This document shows, in pieces, positions 25,652 through 37,260 of a DNA stretch of 64,000 nucleotides. Each line of letters opens with the position of its first letter. Within the stretch, counting starts at the first letter, position 1. A program made the translations under genes and the position numbers. The stretch is taken from NCBI RefSeq assembly GCF_040939455.1, contig NC_134117.1, positions 65,928,501 to 65,992,500 of the forward strand, in the 5' to 3' direction. The stretch is from Microcebus murinus (lineage: Eukaryota; Chordata; Mammalia; Primates; Cheirogaleidae). The notes under the pieces were generated by a model. That model was not told where the DNA came from and made no database searches. It saw only the letters and a program-made list of their open reading frames with translations.

Positions 25652-26814
25652 CTGCCACCAAAGTCAACGGGGAGAGTGGAAATAAGAGAAGAGGTTACAA
25701 AGTGTATTCCCGGGCTCTGGTTTCAGTATCTCTGATCTAAATGTCTGACTGGATTGTTAATTTACAAGGTGATTAACTGATGTTGGAAGGCTCATGGAAA
25801 AGGTAGTGTGTTTTGTTCTAAAACAGTATTGAAACTTTTGGTGGTAGAGGTAGCCCAGTTAATGGCTCATTGCTGCCAGTGATAGCTTTGGTGCAGTTAG
25901 TGGAACTTGTCTCCATTCTGGTCTGGTCTGAGGGAAGTGGAAGTTTCTTTTAATTGGAGATTTGGCAGAGGAAGACAGGAAGAATTTGTGTAGAACCTCG
26001 TGTGTGCATGTATGTCGGCATCTAGGTGGTACCACAGACCAACCGCTACAAGCTGTAAGCCCCTGGGACCAATTCAGCAGCGTGGGAGGATTTGGGCATT
26101 GCCCAGTCAGTGGGACAGAAAATCTCAGGCCCTGGAGCCCACAAGGACAACATGATGCCTTACTTAGGTCGAGCCGTATAAAAGCTCACCTGTGCTTTTG
26201 AGGCAGATGAGGTTAGATGTGGGCAGGAAGAGGCCTCAGGTAACAGCTGTTTTCTCTTGTCTCATAACAAGCTCTGGGTCCACTAACATGGAGATGGGGT
26301 GGGATTAAGGCCTCTTAGAATTGTTAACTATTATTTCTGTAAATGTAACTTTTGTTTTTGCTTTTAAGTGCAGGAGAAAAAAAGTAGTATGGAGAAGAAT
26401 ATCAGGTTAGGGAAGTACACAGCCATGGGCATGGTAAATGTCCAGAGAATCAGTAATTAAACAGTCTATTTGTAAACAGTTACTGTGGCTCGATGGGGAA
26501 AAATCAGCTTTCAGGGCTTTTAAACGTATTTGTACATGGGAGGGCTTGCACCTGGTCGGGCTGAATGTGTGTCTGTGCCGGGCAGATTTCACTCTGAATA
26601 TGTGATTTCCTTCCTGGGTCTTTACAACCTGAGAGAGTATGATTCTGTGCTTTTTCAGTATTTCAAGGCTGCAATATTTCTATCAATGGGCCAAGAAAAT
26701 TAGAAAATTCAAGTGTCATTAGAATACAAAGTAGTGTTACGAATGGTAGCTTCCTTAGGATTAGGTGCTAAATCACAAACTCTACATTTTGTTTAATTGT
26801 ATTTGTCAGGCAGG
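25652..26814. other. Spacer, nothing assigned
   Basis: About 1.2 kb without a recognisable gene or repeat. Short frames at 25962-26201 (plus) and 26407-26592 (minus) lack domains. Confidence 0.3.
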
Positions 26815-27480
26815 CAACACGTGTTTATCGAGAGCTTACTCTGTTTCAGGTGCTGGGGTAGATGCAGGGCAAATGGTGGAAGAACAACCAAGTCTGCCCT
26901 CGAGAAGGTGGAGAATAATTTGGTAAGAAAGTAAATGTGCAAATAAGTGCAAGAATTTATATACATATAAATCAGATAATTTGAGGAACTGTTAAGTGCT
27001 GTGAAGGAAACAGAAATTAGCGGTGTAATAGATGTTGACCCAGGCCATCAGGAGGTGTCTCTGAAGGGTGGCATTTAAGAGGAAAACAGCCATAAGACCT
27101 GGCTGGGAAGCATCCCCTGGAGAAGGTCTTGGGGAGATGAAGTCAGCGCTTGGAAGACTAGAAATAAGGCCACTGGCTGTGAACAATGAACAAAGGATCT
27201 GGGAGAGGCAGACAGGAATACAGCAACATATAACTTTTGGCTAAAGAGTTTGGTTTCACTCTAATAGCAGTTCGAAGCTACTATCTGGCTTAGAATTTAG
27301 GAATATCACTCTGGGTATGCAAATAATCAAGTTTGGAAGCAGGACACTGCTGCCCTAGTCCAGATAAGAGATGCTGGTGGCTTAGTCTCGGATGTTGCAA
27401 TGGAGACGTAAATAGTGATATGGCTTCTGCTTTGCCTTAGAAGTTGAACCAATGGGATTAATGCATGAGTTGCAAAGGAC
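26815..27480 (+). mobile_element. Ancient long interspersed repeat (copy 1)
   Basis: Shows a characteristic series of phrases: 'GAGAGCTTACTCTGTTTCAG', 'GCATTTAAGAGGAAAACAGC', 'AGGACACTGCTGCCCTAGTC'. The same series appears at 31075-32430, 39470-39960 and 56150-56430. I take it as an old L1-type 3' region found genome-wide in mammals, but I cannot name the subfamily. Confidence 0.5.
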
Positions 27481-27481
27481 T

Positions 27482-27520
27482 GGGGGGGGGAGGAGGGAGA
27501 GAAAGAGAGAGAGAGGAGGG
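27482..27520. repeat. Purine-rich G/GA tract
   Basis: A run of nine G's followed by GA-rich sequence (GGAGGGAGAGAAAGAGAGAG). Low complexity. Confidence 0.9.
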
Positions 27521-27597
27521 TGGTGTAGGCATGCAGTTGAAGCAAGTGGATAAGATGATGTAATAATAAAATTATTTTTTATTTGATTATGTACATT

Positions 27598-27887
27598 TTT
27601 TCTCAAGACAGGGTCTCACTCTTTTGCCCAGGCTGGAGTGCAGTGACACAATCATAGTTCACTGTAACCTTGAGCTCCTGGGCTCAAGTGATTCTCTTGC
27701 CTCAGCTTCCTGAGTAGCTGGAACTACAGGCATGTGCCACCATGACAGATAATTTTTAAATTTTTTTGTTCAGACAAGGTCTTGCTGTGTTGCTCAGGCT
27801 GGTCTCAAATTCCTGGGCTCAAGTGATCCTTGCACCTCGGCCACCCAGACTGCTAGGATTGTGGGCGTGAGTCACTGTGCCCAGTCT
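27598..27887 (-). mobile_element. Alu SINE, old J-like dimer
   Basis: Reverse dimeric Alu (GACAGGGTCTCACTCTTTTG to GAGTCACTGTGCCCAGTC). It lacks the strepsirrhine linker insertion and is diverged, with most CpGs lost, so it probably predates the strepsirrhine-specific Alus. Confidence 0.9.
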
Positions 27888-28054
27888 TTTTCTTTATTTT
27901 GAGACAAGATCATCAGGTGAGAGTGGGGATGTGTCTTACCAGGGAATGTAGTAGTCACAACTGTTAAAGTTGGGTGTTAATTTGAATTTTGAAGACATAA
28001 ATCAAAAGTGAGGCCAGTAGCATGTTTGTAGATTTTTTAAAGAGTGGTTTATTT

Positions 28055-28276
28055 CAGGATTTGGCAAATTTCTTCTGTCAAGGATGGATAATAAAGTATT
28101 TTTGGCTTTGTGGACCATACTGTTTTTGTCCCACTATTGAACTCTGCCATTGTAGCATGAAACTAGCCATGGATAAGACAGAACTTAACAAATGTGTCTG
28201 TATTCCAATAAAACTTTATTTGTAAGAACAGGCAGTGGTCCACATTGGGTCCAAGATTATGGTTTGCTGGCTCCTG
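28055..28276 (+). mobile_element. hAT-Charlie-type MITE
   Basis: Ends are imperfect inverted repeats (CAGGATTTGGCAAA at the left, TTTGCTGGCTCCTG at the right). The interior matches the well-known MITE with 'TTTTGGCTTTGTGGACCATA' and 'AATAAAACTTTATTTGTAAG'. The 8-bp target duplication is not recognisable. No coding capacity. The plus frame 28022-28225 is incidental. Confidence 0.75.
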
Positions 28277-29295
28277 GCTTAGCTGCCCAGGTGTCTCTGT
28301 GAAGACAGAAGACATATGGACACCAGTAGTCTTTCTTCCCAGATAGTATAATGGAATGAGGGGAGGTGTGGGAGATCAAGGGCATCTACACAAGATTTAA
28401 GCAAAAAGTATTGTACTACAGGCTCCAAGTTGGGCAAGGAAGGAAGTGAGCACACGAGGACCATGCTGGACAAGGATTCCAGGTCCCAGTGGGATCAGAG
28501 AGTGGCAGCAATGGCAATACCAAAATCCATGAGCTGAAAGACAGGAGGTTAGACAGATAGGGGTGCATGAAAGGGAAGCTCTTCAGAGGGGGGGTAGTTA
28601 CTGGGGTAATACCCAGCTGGTTGACATGGCACAGAAGGAAAGGTTATCTGAAACTGAGAGGAGATATTGTTGGTTGGATCAACTGTGTATGTTCCAAGGA
28701 TGATGATGTAAGAGGTGTTGAAAAGGAAGACAGTGATCCAGGGCCTAAAATCTTCAGTAAATGAGGAGGAATGACCATGAGGTCAGCAGATGACCACAGC
28801 AATGAAGAGCAATGAGGGTAAAGACTGACGGCTTGGACTTCAAAAGAGCTGGGTTTATGAGTGAGGAAAGGGGGTGCTTCAAGGGGAAGAATGAAGGATA
28901 CTGACCCCACCTCCAGGCACAGTGTACCATCCGTGGGGAGAAAGGTGACCACTGCCGAGACAGCTGCAGGGTATTTGGTGTGCATAGTAGACAAACAAGA
29001 TGTTCCATTAAATCAAGGAAAGGAAAGGACATTTCAGCCAAAGGCCAAGGCCCGAGGAGAATTTAGTGATATGGAGGATGAGTGCCAGTGGCCACAGAGG
29101 CTGTTCTTTCTAAGCTGGAGGAGCTGCAGCCTTTGAGAGCACATGGTGGCCATGCACCTTGGGCAGTGGCCCCTTTTCTGGAAATACAGGGGAGTAGGTG
29201 TGTAGAGTGACAGTTAAGAGAACAGGGCACTGAAAGCCTCTGGTCAACTGTCCCTTCTATGGTATGTGAAGACAGGTTTTTTCAGTTCCCTTTTT
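28277..29295. other. Spacer with weak repeat-like content
   Basis: About 1 kb. Overlapping frames at 28567-28764 and 28861-29136 (plus), and 28644-28994 and 28754-29041 (minus), lack recognisable domains. Parts around 28640-29100 resemble the ancient repeat copies elsewhere in the window. A 22-base string at 28832-28853 recurs exactly at 29443-29464 (see findings). Confidence 0.3.
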
Positions 29296-29795
29296 CATGC
29301 ATTTTTAATAGACTTGATTGATGACTGATTGTTAATTGATAAATGATAATTGTGCATATGTATGGGGTACAATGTAATGTTTTGATCTATGTATACATTG
29401 TAGAAAGATTCAATCAAGCTAATTAACATATCCATCCACCAACTTGGACTTCAAAAGAGCTGGGGTGGTAAGAATGTTAAAAGTCTTTTCTTTTAGCAAT
29501 TTTGAAACACACAATAACTTATTATTAACTCTGGTCACCATGCAATGCAATAGCCTTCTAAAATTTATTCCTCTAGGCTAACTGACATTTTGTGCCCTTT
29601 GATGAACATCTCCCCTTTGCCCATCCCTCCCCGCACCCCAGCCTCTGGTAACCATTATTCTATCTCTTCTTTTATGAGGTTGACTTTTTTAGATTCTACA
29701 TGTATGAGAGATCATGCAGTATCTGTCTTTCTGTGCCTGGTCTATTTCATCTAGCATAATGTCCAGTTCCTTTCATTATAGGAAATACAGAGACC
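29296..29795 (-). mobile_element. L1M 3'UTR fragment
   Basis: Reverse L1 3'UTR ('TATGGGGTACAATGTAATGT', 'CTGGTCACCATGCAATGCAA', 'CCAGCCTCTGGTAACCATTA'). A segment normally present between about 29436 and 29468 is replaced by foreign sequence. It is 5'-truncated before ORF2. Confidence 0.8.
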
Positions 29796-31074
29796 AAATT
29801 ATGCTCGTTCAGAGATTTAGATTGGGATGGCTGGAACCATGTTTAAATAATTATAAAGACCTTAAGAGCTCATATTTAATTAAGATTTGTACACGTATTA
29901 CTTAAATTCAGGATAACTGTCTTCTCATAGCATTTCTGGAAGGGGTTAAAGGTTTTCCAACCAGCAGCAGGTTCCTTGATTTTGCAGTGGGATAAGTCAG
30001 ATTGGATGGTGGCAGTGACATCTGGCCTACACAGTAGAACACATTCTAGAAATGTCTTTGCACTAAGGTGAGGCACATGTGTTAGGATCTGGCCCCCTGA
30101 GTCTGTTTTTTCCCTTCCCCTGGCAGAACAAGTCTCTGTCAAATCCAGCAGAATAAGATGCCACAGGGGAGAGATGCCCAATAACAGGTTACAGCTAAGG
30201 ACATCCCAGGAAGTGAGAGCTGAGTTTTGTGTCCCTACGAATGGATATATTTTAACTTGACATTTCCTTTGCTAACAAAGAGGAAAAGAAAGGAGAATAA
30301 TACCATATAATAAAATGATATGGGACAATTGGGAAATGGAAATTAGGCCATATTAATAAAATTTTAATCATATAATTACATTCTTAAGTTAGGCGATTGA
30401 CTTACTTGCTCTTAATTTGGGTGGGGAAAGCAATTATTGTGAAATTTTATGCACTCTTTTGTGGGCTGTGGGTGAAGGCACAATGGAACTTAAAACCGGG
30501 GATGCAAAGCTGCAGGCTCCACTGGAGATGCCTGCTACTGGACTCTGATGGAACTTATTGAAAAGCACTATATCATTTTCATTCTGTGATTTTTTCTCTG
30601 TGTGTATATGCATGTGTGTGTGCTATATTTGGAAAAGGTGCCAGAGTTGTACCAAAGATTACTGGGAACCAATGTATTAATACATAATTTGAGGAAGTGC
30701 CTGGAGGCAAGGGAATATGGGAATGCTTCTAGAACTGCAGAAGTAAGCAGGATGTTCTGCATCCCCTTGGAATGCCACACCGACTCTACCATGTTCTTAG
30801 GGGAAAAAAGACGATTTTCATTTAAAATTGTAATTGACATCAACGATCAGTTTCCTGCAAAGAGCAGTGGTTGATAAATGGATTCTAATAAATTGTCAGC
30901 TTTTAATGGTTTGTGTTTCGAAAGATGCCAGAAATTTCCACAAAAATGTTAAGAGCTTTTTATAGAAAATGTTAGAGTAGAAGGCTAGGCATGTAGGAAT
31001 AAGTAGCAAAGGACTGATGCATTAATTCTACAAATGCTTACCACTTCCTTATGAAAGTTGTCTTATTATCCATA
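29796..31074. other. Spacer, nothing assigned
   Basis: About 1.3 kb. Opposed short frames at 30568-30843 (minus) and 30602-30874 (plus), and one at 29876-30181 (minus), show no known domain. Confidence 0.3.
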
Positions 31075-32430
31075 TATCATGCATTATTCTAGGAGTTGGG
31101 GGCAAAGTAGTAATCAAAACAGATAGAAATTTCTACTCCCATAGAGCTTGCATTGTAATAGAGAGAAACAGATTGTAATATATATGTATACATATATATG
31201 TGTATCTATGTGTGTGTGTATATATATATATATGAAACATAAACTGTGCAGATCAGTTAGGGAAACAATTTTCTTTTGTTTTAAATGTTAGTAGTGCAAG
31301 TGCCCATCAATACATCAGGGTGAAACTTAAAGCTGGAAAGGTGAGCAAGGAATGGTGGAGGCAGGGAGTCAGTTTTCAATAGGGTGGTCAGGGAAATCTT
31401 TCCTGGGAAAGAGCATTTCAGCAACGATTTCAGGACGTAAGGGATAAGAAGTGTGCAAGAAAGAATGGTCCAGGCAGAGGGAGTAGTGGTTGCAAAAGCC
31501 GTGACCCTGCAGCATGCCTTGGGTGTCTGCAGGCCAACAAGGAGACTTGTGCCTGGGTGGAGTCAGGTGGGAGCAGTAAGAGGGGCAGGCAGAGAGGGAA
31601 GCGTGCGGGAGCAGTGTGTGTTGAGCCTCGCAAGTCATTGTAAAAACGTCCACGGCTTCTCTAATTCAGATGGAGTAGCTAAGGCTGACTCTTTTTTTAA
31701 TAGGCTCATTCTGGATGAAATATGGAGATTAGTTTGGAGGCCAGCAGTACTGCTAGCAGGAAGACCTGTTAAGAGGCTATTGAAATGTTCCAGGTGAGAA
31801 ATGATAGCTGCTTTGGACCAGGGTGGTAACAATGAAGGTGGGAGAAGGGGTCAGATTCTGAGTATATTTTTGAGGAGAACTATGACTATTTGCTGATAGA
31901 TCGAGTGTGGGAAGTGAGAAAGCAGAGGAATTAAAGATGAGGCTAAGCTTTTGGACCTGAACTACTGGAAGGATGGAGTTACCATTAATTGTGCTGGTAA
32001 AGATTCAAGTTTTGTGCTTGCTATATTTGAGCTGCCTCTTGGGCATCCAAGCAGAGGGGCCTTGCAATTAAATATATGAGTCTGGAAGTTGAAGGAGAGG
32101 TCTCAGCTGGAGCTGGAGCCTGAGCACCATCAGCATAATGATAGTATCTAAATCCACAACACTGGGTGAAAACACTAAAACAGTGTGTGTAGATACAAAA
32201 AGAAGGTTAAGCGAAGACGGAGAATTGTCCATTGATTTTAGCAACCTGGGGGTCACCAGTGACTTCGACAAGAGTGGTGAGGGGTGACTAACCTGATTGC
32301 AGAGGATCCAAATGAAAATGAAAGGAGAGAAATTTGAAAAACCAAGCAATTACAATTCCTTTTATTAACTTTATTGTAACGGGCAAGCAGAGAAATAGTG
32401 TAGCAGTTGAAGGGAGAAGTGTAGTCAAGA
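31075..32430 (+). mobile_element. Ancient long interspersed repeat (copy 2, longest)
   Basis: The most complete copy of the old repeat in this window. Phrases in order: 'TAGGAGTTGGGGGCAAAGTA', 'ATAGGGTGGTCAGGGAAATC', 'GGTCCAGGCAGAGGGAGTAG', 'AAGAGGCTATTGAAATGTTC', 'TGGAAGGATGGAGTTACCAT', 'CACCATCAGCATAATGATAG', 'GAATTGTCCATTGATTTTAG'. It holds chance frames on both strands (31369-31653 minus, 31453-31797 plus). It is interrupted by an AT/TG simple repeat at 31176-31235. Confidence 0.55.
31176..31235. repeat. (TA)n/(TG)n simple repeat
   Basis: Alternating TATATG, TGTGTG and TATATA units inside the ancient repeat, with imperfect unit boundaries. Confidence 0.9.
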
Positions 32431-33064
32431 GAGCGATTTTATTATTTATTTATTTTTTAGTATGGGAGAAATAACATCTTGTTTGTAAACGATCCACTAG
32501 AGGGAGAAAGCGATGATGCAGGAGAGAAGGAGAAATGCCAAGCTCCCCTGGCAAGCAGGCGCAGAGGGCAGGGATCGGCGGTGGAGGGGTTGCTGCTAGC
32601 TGGGAGCTGAGCAGTCAGTCCCTGGCACACAGAAGGGAAGACGAAGGATTTAGGCTCTAATTCTGGGTGGGACAGAGAGATATTGGAGTTTATTCAAGAT
32701 GCCTTCTGATTGCTTCTGTTGGATTTAGGAAGTTCAGGAATAGAGTGCAGAAAGACGTTATCTAAATCTGCAGACACTAATTCTCTACCGGCGATCTTGG
32801 GCGCAGACTAGATCTGATCCGAGATGCCTTGGTTAGCTTCAGACGCCATGGGTGGGGGTGGGCCAGTGTGCTCGCTCCTATGGGGTCTCGGCCTGCAGCA
32901 ACACCGCCTTGCGCACTGCCACCAGGATCCAGTCATTGACGTGGGTCCCTGCGTCCTAGGTACCATCTCTGCATTATGCCTGCTTTACATATCCCTTCCT
33001 TCTGAAGGAGTAGATGGAAATAGATCCTGGGATGGGGAAGAGGGCTGTTAATCTGGAAAGTGCT
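32431..33064. other. Spacer with CpG-bearing part
   Basis: No gene identified. 32520-32960 has more CpG dinucleotides than the surroundings (around CCGGCGATCTTGGGCGCAGA) and a plus frame at 32824-33051 without a recognisable domain. Confidence 0.3.
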
Positions 33065-35400
33065 TCTGTAAATACCTAGCTTATAAAGGATTAAAAAATT
33101 TTTTTAGTGGCTGCCCTAGAGTTTATAATATACATTTGCAACTAATCTAGGCCCATTCTAAAAATAACACTATACTACTTCACAGATAGTATGGTTACCT
33201 TATATCAGAGATTTCCAAATTCTTCCTTCCTATACCTTATAACATTGTTGTCATTTATTTCACTTATTCACAAGTTATAATCACCAAATATATGGTTGCT
33301 ATTAGTATTTGCAGCAAACCATTATCTGTCAGATCAATTCAGAGAAATGAATTAGATACTTATTTTTAAGAAAAATAAAAGATTTTAATTTACCTTCATT
33401 TATTCCTTCCTTTTTCTATGTGGATCCAAGTTTCTGACCTGTATATTTCGTTCTTTCTGAAAAACTTCTTTTTAACAGTTCTTACATGTCTACTGGTGAC
33501 AAATTCCCTCAATTTTTGTTAGTATGAGAAAGTCTTTATCTCTCCCACACTTTTGAAGGATATTTTCATTCAGGATACAAATTCTAGTTTGGTGGAGTTT
33601 TTTGTTTGTTTGTTTTTATTTTTCCCTTAACACTGTAAATATTTCATTTGATTCTTTTTGCTTCATGGTTTCCGAAGAAAAGTCCTATGTGAGTCTTATC
33701 CTTGTTCCTCTATAGATAAAATGTTTGTTTTTCCTCTGGCTTCTTTCAAAATTTTCTCTTTGGATAGGTTTTTTGCAGTTTCAATATGATGTGACTAGTG
33801 CACATGTTTTGGTAGTTGCGCTTGATGTACTCTCAGCTTCCTGGATCCACGGTTTGGGGTCTGTCACCAATTTTGAAAAATTCTTAGCTGTTATATCTTC
33901 AAATATTTCTTCAGTTCTTATTGCCCTTTCTTCTCCTTGTGATATTTTTATTATGCATATGATATTACATCTTTTGTAAGTGGCCCATGGTTCTTGGATG
34001 TTTTATTCCCTTTTTTCTTTTGTCTTTCTTTTTTTGCTGAGATTTTCAATTTGGGAAGTTTCTATTGGAATTTTTTCAGGCTCACTCTCTTTCCTTCGAC
34101 ATGTCCAGTCCACTGATGAACCCATCAAAAGCATCCTTCATTTGTGTTTTGTTTTTTGTTTCTAGCCCTTCCTTTTGATTCTTTCTTAGAGTTTCCATCT
34201 CTCTGCTTACATTACCCATCTCATCTTGAATGTTGTCCACTCTTTCCATTAGAGCCTTTATCATATTAATTATTGTTATTATAAATTCCCAATCTGATAA
34301 TTCCAAAATCACTGCTATGCCTGAATCTGGTTCTGATATTTGGTTTATCTCTTCAGATTTATTTTTTAAATTTAATTATTTTTCCTCTTAGCATGCTCTA
34401 TAATTCTTTTTATAAGGTGAAGATGATGTAATGGGTAAAAGGAACTGAGGTAAATAAGCTGTTATGTGGTTTAACGTTTTTCTGCCTAGGAGTTAGGCTC
34501 TTTGTCTATTGTTCCATATAGTTATAGGTGTCAAAAATTAAAGTTTTTTCTAGTGTTCTTTTTTTTTTTTTTTTTGGTCTCCCCTGTTTTTGAATTTTCC
34601 TGGAGACTCATTCTTGAATAGAGTCTGAGCCTTGCAGCTCTTTTTAGCTGTAATCTCCCGTTATTATATAGGAGCCCTGTTGATGAGCCCTTTTATTTTC
34701 CTATGACTGGGCCTCAGTCTTTGGCTGGGCCTGTGCCCATGCTGTGACCTTCACAAGCGCTTCTCAGCTCCCTTCCTCGTCCTCTTAGTTGACTCAGGAA
34801 GGCCAGAAGCAGCTGAAGTGGGTATTTCCTCTCGCCCTTACTGGCTAGGCCCTGATAAAACCCGTGGCGGTGAGGCTCTGGTAAAACAGTTTCTTTTGAG
34901 GACAGGCCTTTGTTAATGAGAACAGAAAGCTCTGGGTTTATTTTAAAATGGTTACTTTCCCCCTCCCCCTTCCCAAAGCACGGGGACATTTTCTCTGATC
35001 TCTACCCCAATAACTTGATGGGGCTCCCGGAGTTAGAAGTCATGGAGACGTCCCCACCCCACAGAAGGTGGGCCCCCAGGAGACTTTCTCTCTTGTATTA
35101 GCCTTTACTGAGCCTCCAGAAATTAGTTGATTGTCCTTCAAGTGTTCCTACCAGCCCACAGCTGTGGCTTCTGCCCATGGTAAGCTCTAATCCTCTGCAC
35201 TCACCTCTATCTGCAGATTTGGGGCGAGGACTTTTCTCTGTTCCCTCAATCTTCTGAAGGATCAAAGAAGAGTTGTTGATTTTTCAGTTTGTTCGGGTTT
35301 TTCTTGTTGTGAGAGTGGGAGTGACAACTGCCAAGCTCTTTACCTGTGGAACTGGAAACTGGAGCCCAAATGTTTTTCAATGGGAAATGATTCAGGTTAG
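33065..35400 (-). mobile_element. Old L1M, 5' half
   Basis: Reverse ancient L1 covering the region upstream of ORF2, with phrases shared with 12600-14500 ('TCTTACATGTCTACTGGTG', 'TTTTCTCTTTGGATAGGTTT', 'CTGTTATATCTTCAAATATT'). The minus frame at 34082-34312 (KALMERVDNIQDEMGNVSRE) is heptad-rich, like an ORF1 coiled-coil. Most frames are chance. A poly(T) run lies at 34559-34575. The 5' limit near 35400 is approximate. Confidence 0.7.
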
Positions 35401-35574
35401 GAGACACTTAGCCTAAAGGAAAACAAAGGAGAAAAATCAATACCAAAGAAACTGCTTGTTCAAAGGACAGAAGATAGATGGTCAATTGGACAAGTGAAGG
35501 GAAATAAGAAGGGGAGATTTTCATCTTTTGACAAGAGTTTATAATGATATTTTGACACAAGCAAAATCAAATCT

Positions 35575-35685
35575 CTTTCTTCCTCCTCTTCTTTTCCTCT
35601 CATCTCTTCCTTCTCTTTACTCTCATCTTCCTTTATATCCTCCTCTCTCTTCTCCTTGGGCCTTTTCCTTTTCTTCCTTTGTGCT
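35575..35685. repeat. Polypyrimidine (CT-rich) tract
   Basis: About 110 bases of almost pure C and T on the plus strand (CTTCCTCCTCTTCTTTTCCT and similar). Confidence 0.9.
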
Positions 35686-35899
35686 GAGAGTGTGAGAGAT
35701 ATCGTCTACGATCCAGGCATGTCAGCTGTTGGCATTTATGCTAAGGGTGGTGGCTCATCTCCTTTGAGGCCAGCTGTGCTGCCAGGCCAGACAGGTGCTT
35801 CACACTGAGGTCACCTGCACACTCGTGTGGGAGCCTGTCCCACACCTTTTATGTAATCATTAGGAGGACTCTTTTTTTTTCTCTCAAATATTCTCTTAA
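35686..35899. other. Short spacer
   Basis: Nothing recognised. Ends in a T-run that precedes an L1 3' end. Confidence 0.3.
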
Positions 35900-36060
35900 T
35901 TTTTTAAAAACCACTTTATTGAGGTATGACTGACATACCAAAAGAGGTACGTATTTAATGTATACAAATTGATGAGTCTGGAGATAAGTATATCCCAGTG
36001 AAACCGTCACTACCGTCTATGCCATAAATATACCCATCACCTCCGAAGGGAGGACTCTTG
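35900..36060 (-). mobile_element. L1M 3' terminal fragment
   Basis: Reverse L1 3' end ('CCACTTTATTGAGGTATGAC', 'ATGTATACAAATTGATGAG', 'ATACCCATCACCTCCGAAG'). Only about 160 bases remain. Confidence 0.75.
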
Positions 36061-37104
36061 CACGATCCTTTCTGTACATTTTATTGTTATCGACAATAGG
36101 GCAGACGTAGGATAGCTTGGCTCTTGGGGATTGCCTCTGGAGGTTGCTACCTGAAGTGAGGATGATTTACTCACTTACCAAGTGCAGAAGACAACTGTCT
36201 AGGAGTCTAAGAGACTGGTTGGAAGCTACCACATTCCCCCTCTACTTACCAGGTTAGAGTTTATGGTGGCGCTTTCATTGTTTTTAATACACTTTGCTTA
36301 TACTCTTGTGAACCATTTCAGTCTTCATTAATTTTCACAGGGCTCTAGCTGTAGACAGAGTGAACATATAAGCTCTCACTCTTTTTTTTTTTTTTTTTTT
36401 TTTTTGGCTTCAGTGGGAAGCTATTCAGAAGCAACTGCTGCAGCCTAGTGAGTCAGCAGTTCTGGCTTTTGAAAATCTCAGGACAGCACATTACTGGATG
36501 ATGGACAAAACTGTAACCGTCTAGACCCTGACCACAGGTATGTGCCTTATCAAATGCGTGATGCCGTTAATACCAAGACATACAATGTCCTTAGAATCTC
36601 GGTTACCAGGGTAGACTATTCTGGGGACTCAAACACTAAAAAGTTCAGGGAATTTTTCTGTAATGCTTGGTCTTCCAGGGATCCCAGGAACCTAGTTAGA
36701 AAGTCCAGACTGTATCTTCACTCAGTCTCATGCTAACTGTTTTTCGCAGAGCTTCAAGAAATCTCTAAATATAGTAGTAAACATCCAGGAGCCCTGAATG
36801 GGGGAAATGGTGAAATGAGAGGGCATCGGGTTGGCCACAGGTGGGAGAGATCAGCAGACGTGTCTTGTGAAGAAGGATGAGAAGGGCCAGGGTTTGCATC
36901 CTGGGCACAGAGTGTGGAAAGGTAGTCAAACAAGGCCTGGCTCGTGGAGGAGGACAACAAAGCCCATCTGGGTGAGAACGTGGAGGTGAGTTGGACTGGC
37001 ATTGCCTTCCGGGGAAGGTAACTCAAAAGGAAAAAGGAAGAGATACATAATCAGGCTTTTGCTTCTGTATCTCAGGCTTAATTACCTTTAAAGGACAAAG
37101 ACTC
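36061..37104. other. Spacer with a poly(T) run
   Basis: No gene recognised. A pure T-run lies at 36382-36405. Short frames at 36542-36736 (plus) and 36754-37026 (minus) lack domains. Confidence 0.3.
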
Positions 37105-37260
37105 AGGACCCAGGATGCTGGGAACTGAAACCCAGTTCTGCCACTTACCAGCTGTTAAACCCTGGACAATTTACTTAACCATCCTGTTCTCATGGTCATT
37201 ATGAGAATCAAATGATTTGATAATTATAAAGCTCTTAGAATACTGCCTGGCGTGTTGTCA
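37105..37260 (+). mobile_element. MIR SINE
   Basis: Forward MIR: 'AACCCAGTTCTGCCACTTAC', 'GGACAATTTACTTAACCATC', 'TTAGAATACTGCCTGGCGTG'. Confidence 0.8.

Noticed and set aside
28055..28276. Polyadenylation signal AATAAA near 28208 as a gene end
   Set aside because: AATAAAACTTTATT is a fixed part of the hAT MITE.
34082..34312. 76-codon coiled-coil frame as a host gene
   Set aside because: It lies within old L1M sequence in the position of ORF1 and matches its heptad-rich character.
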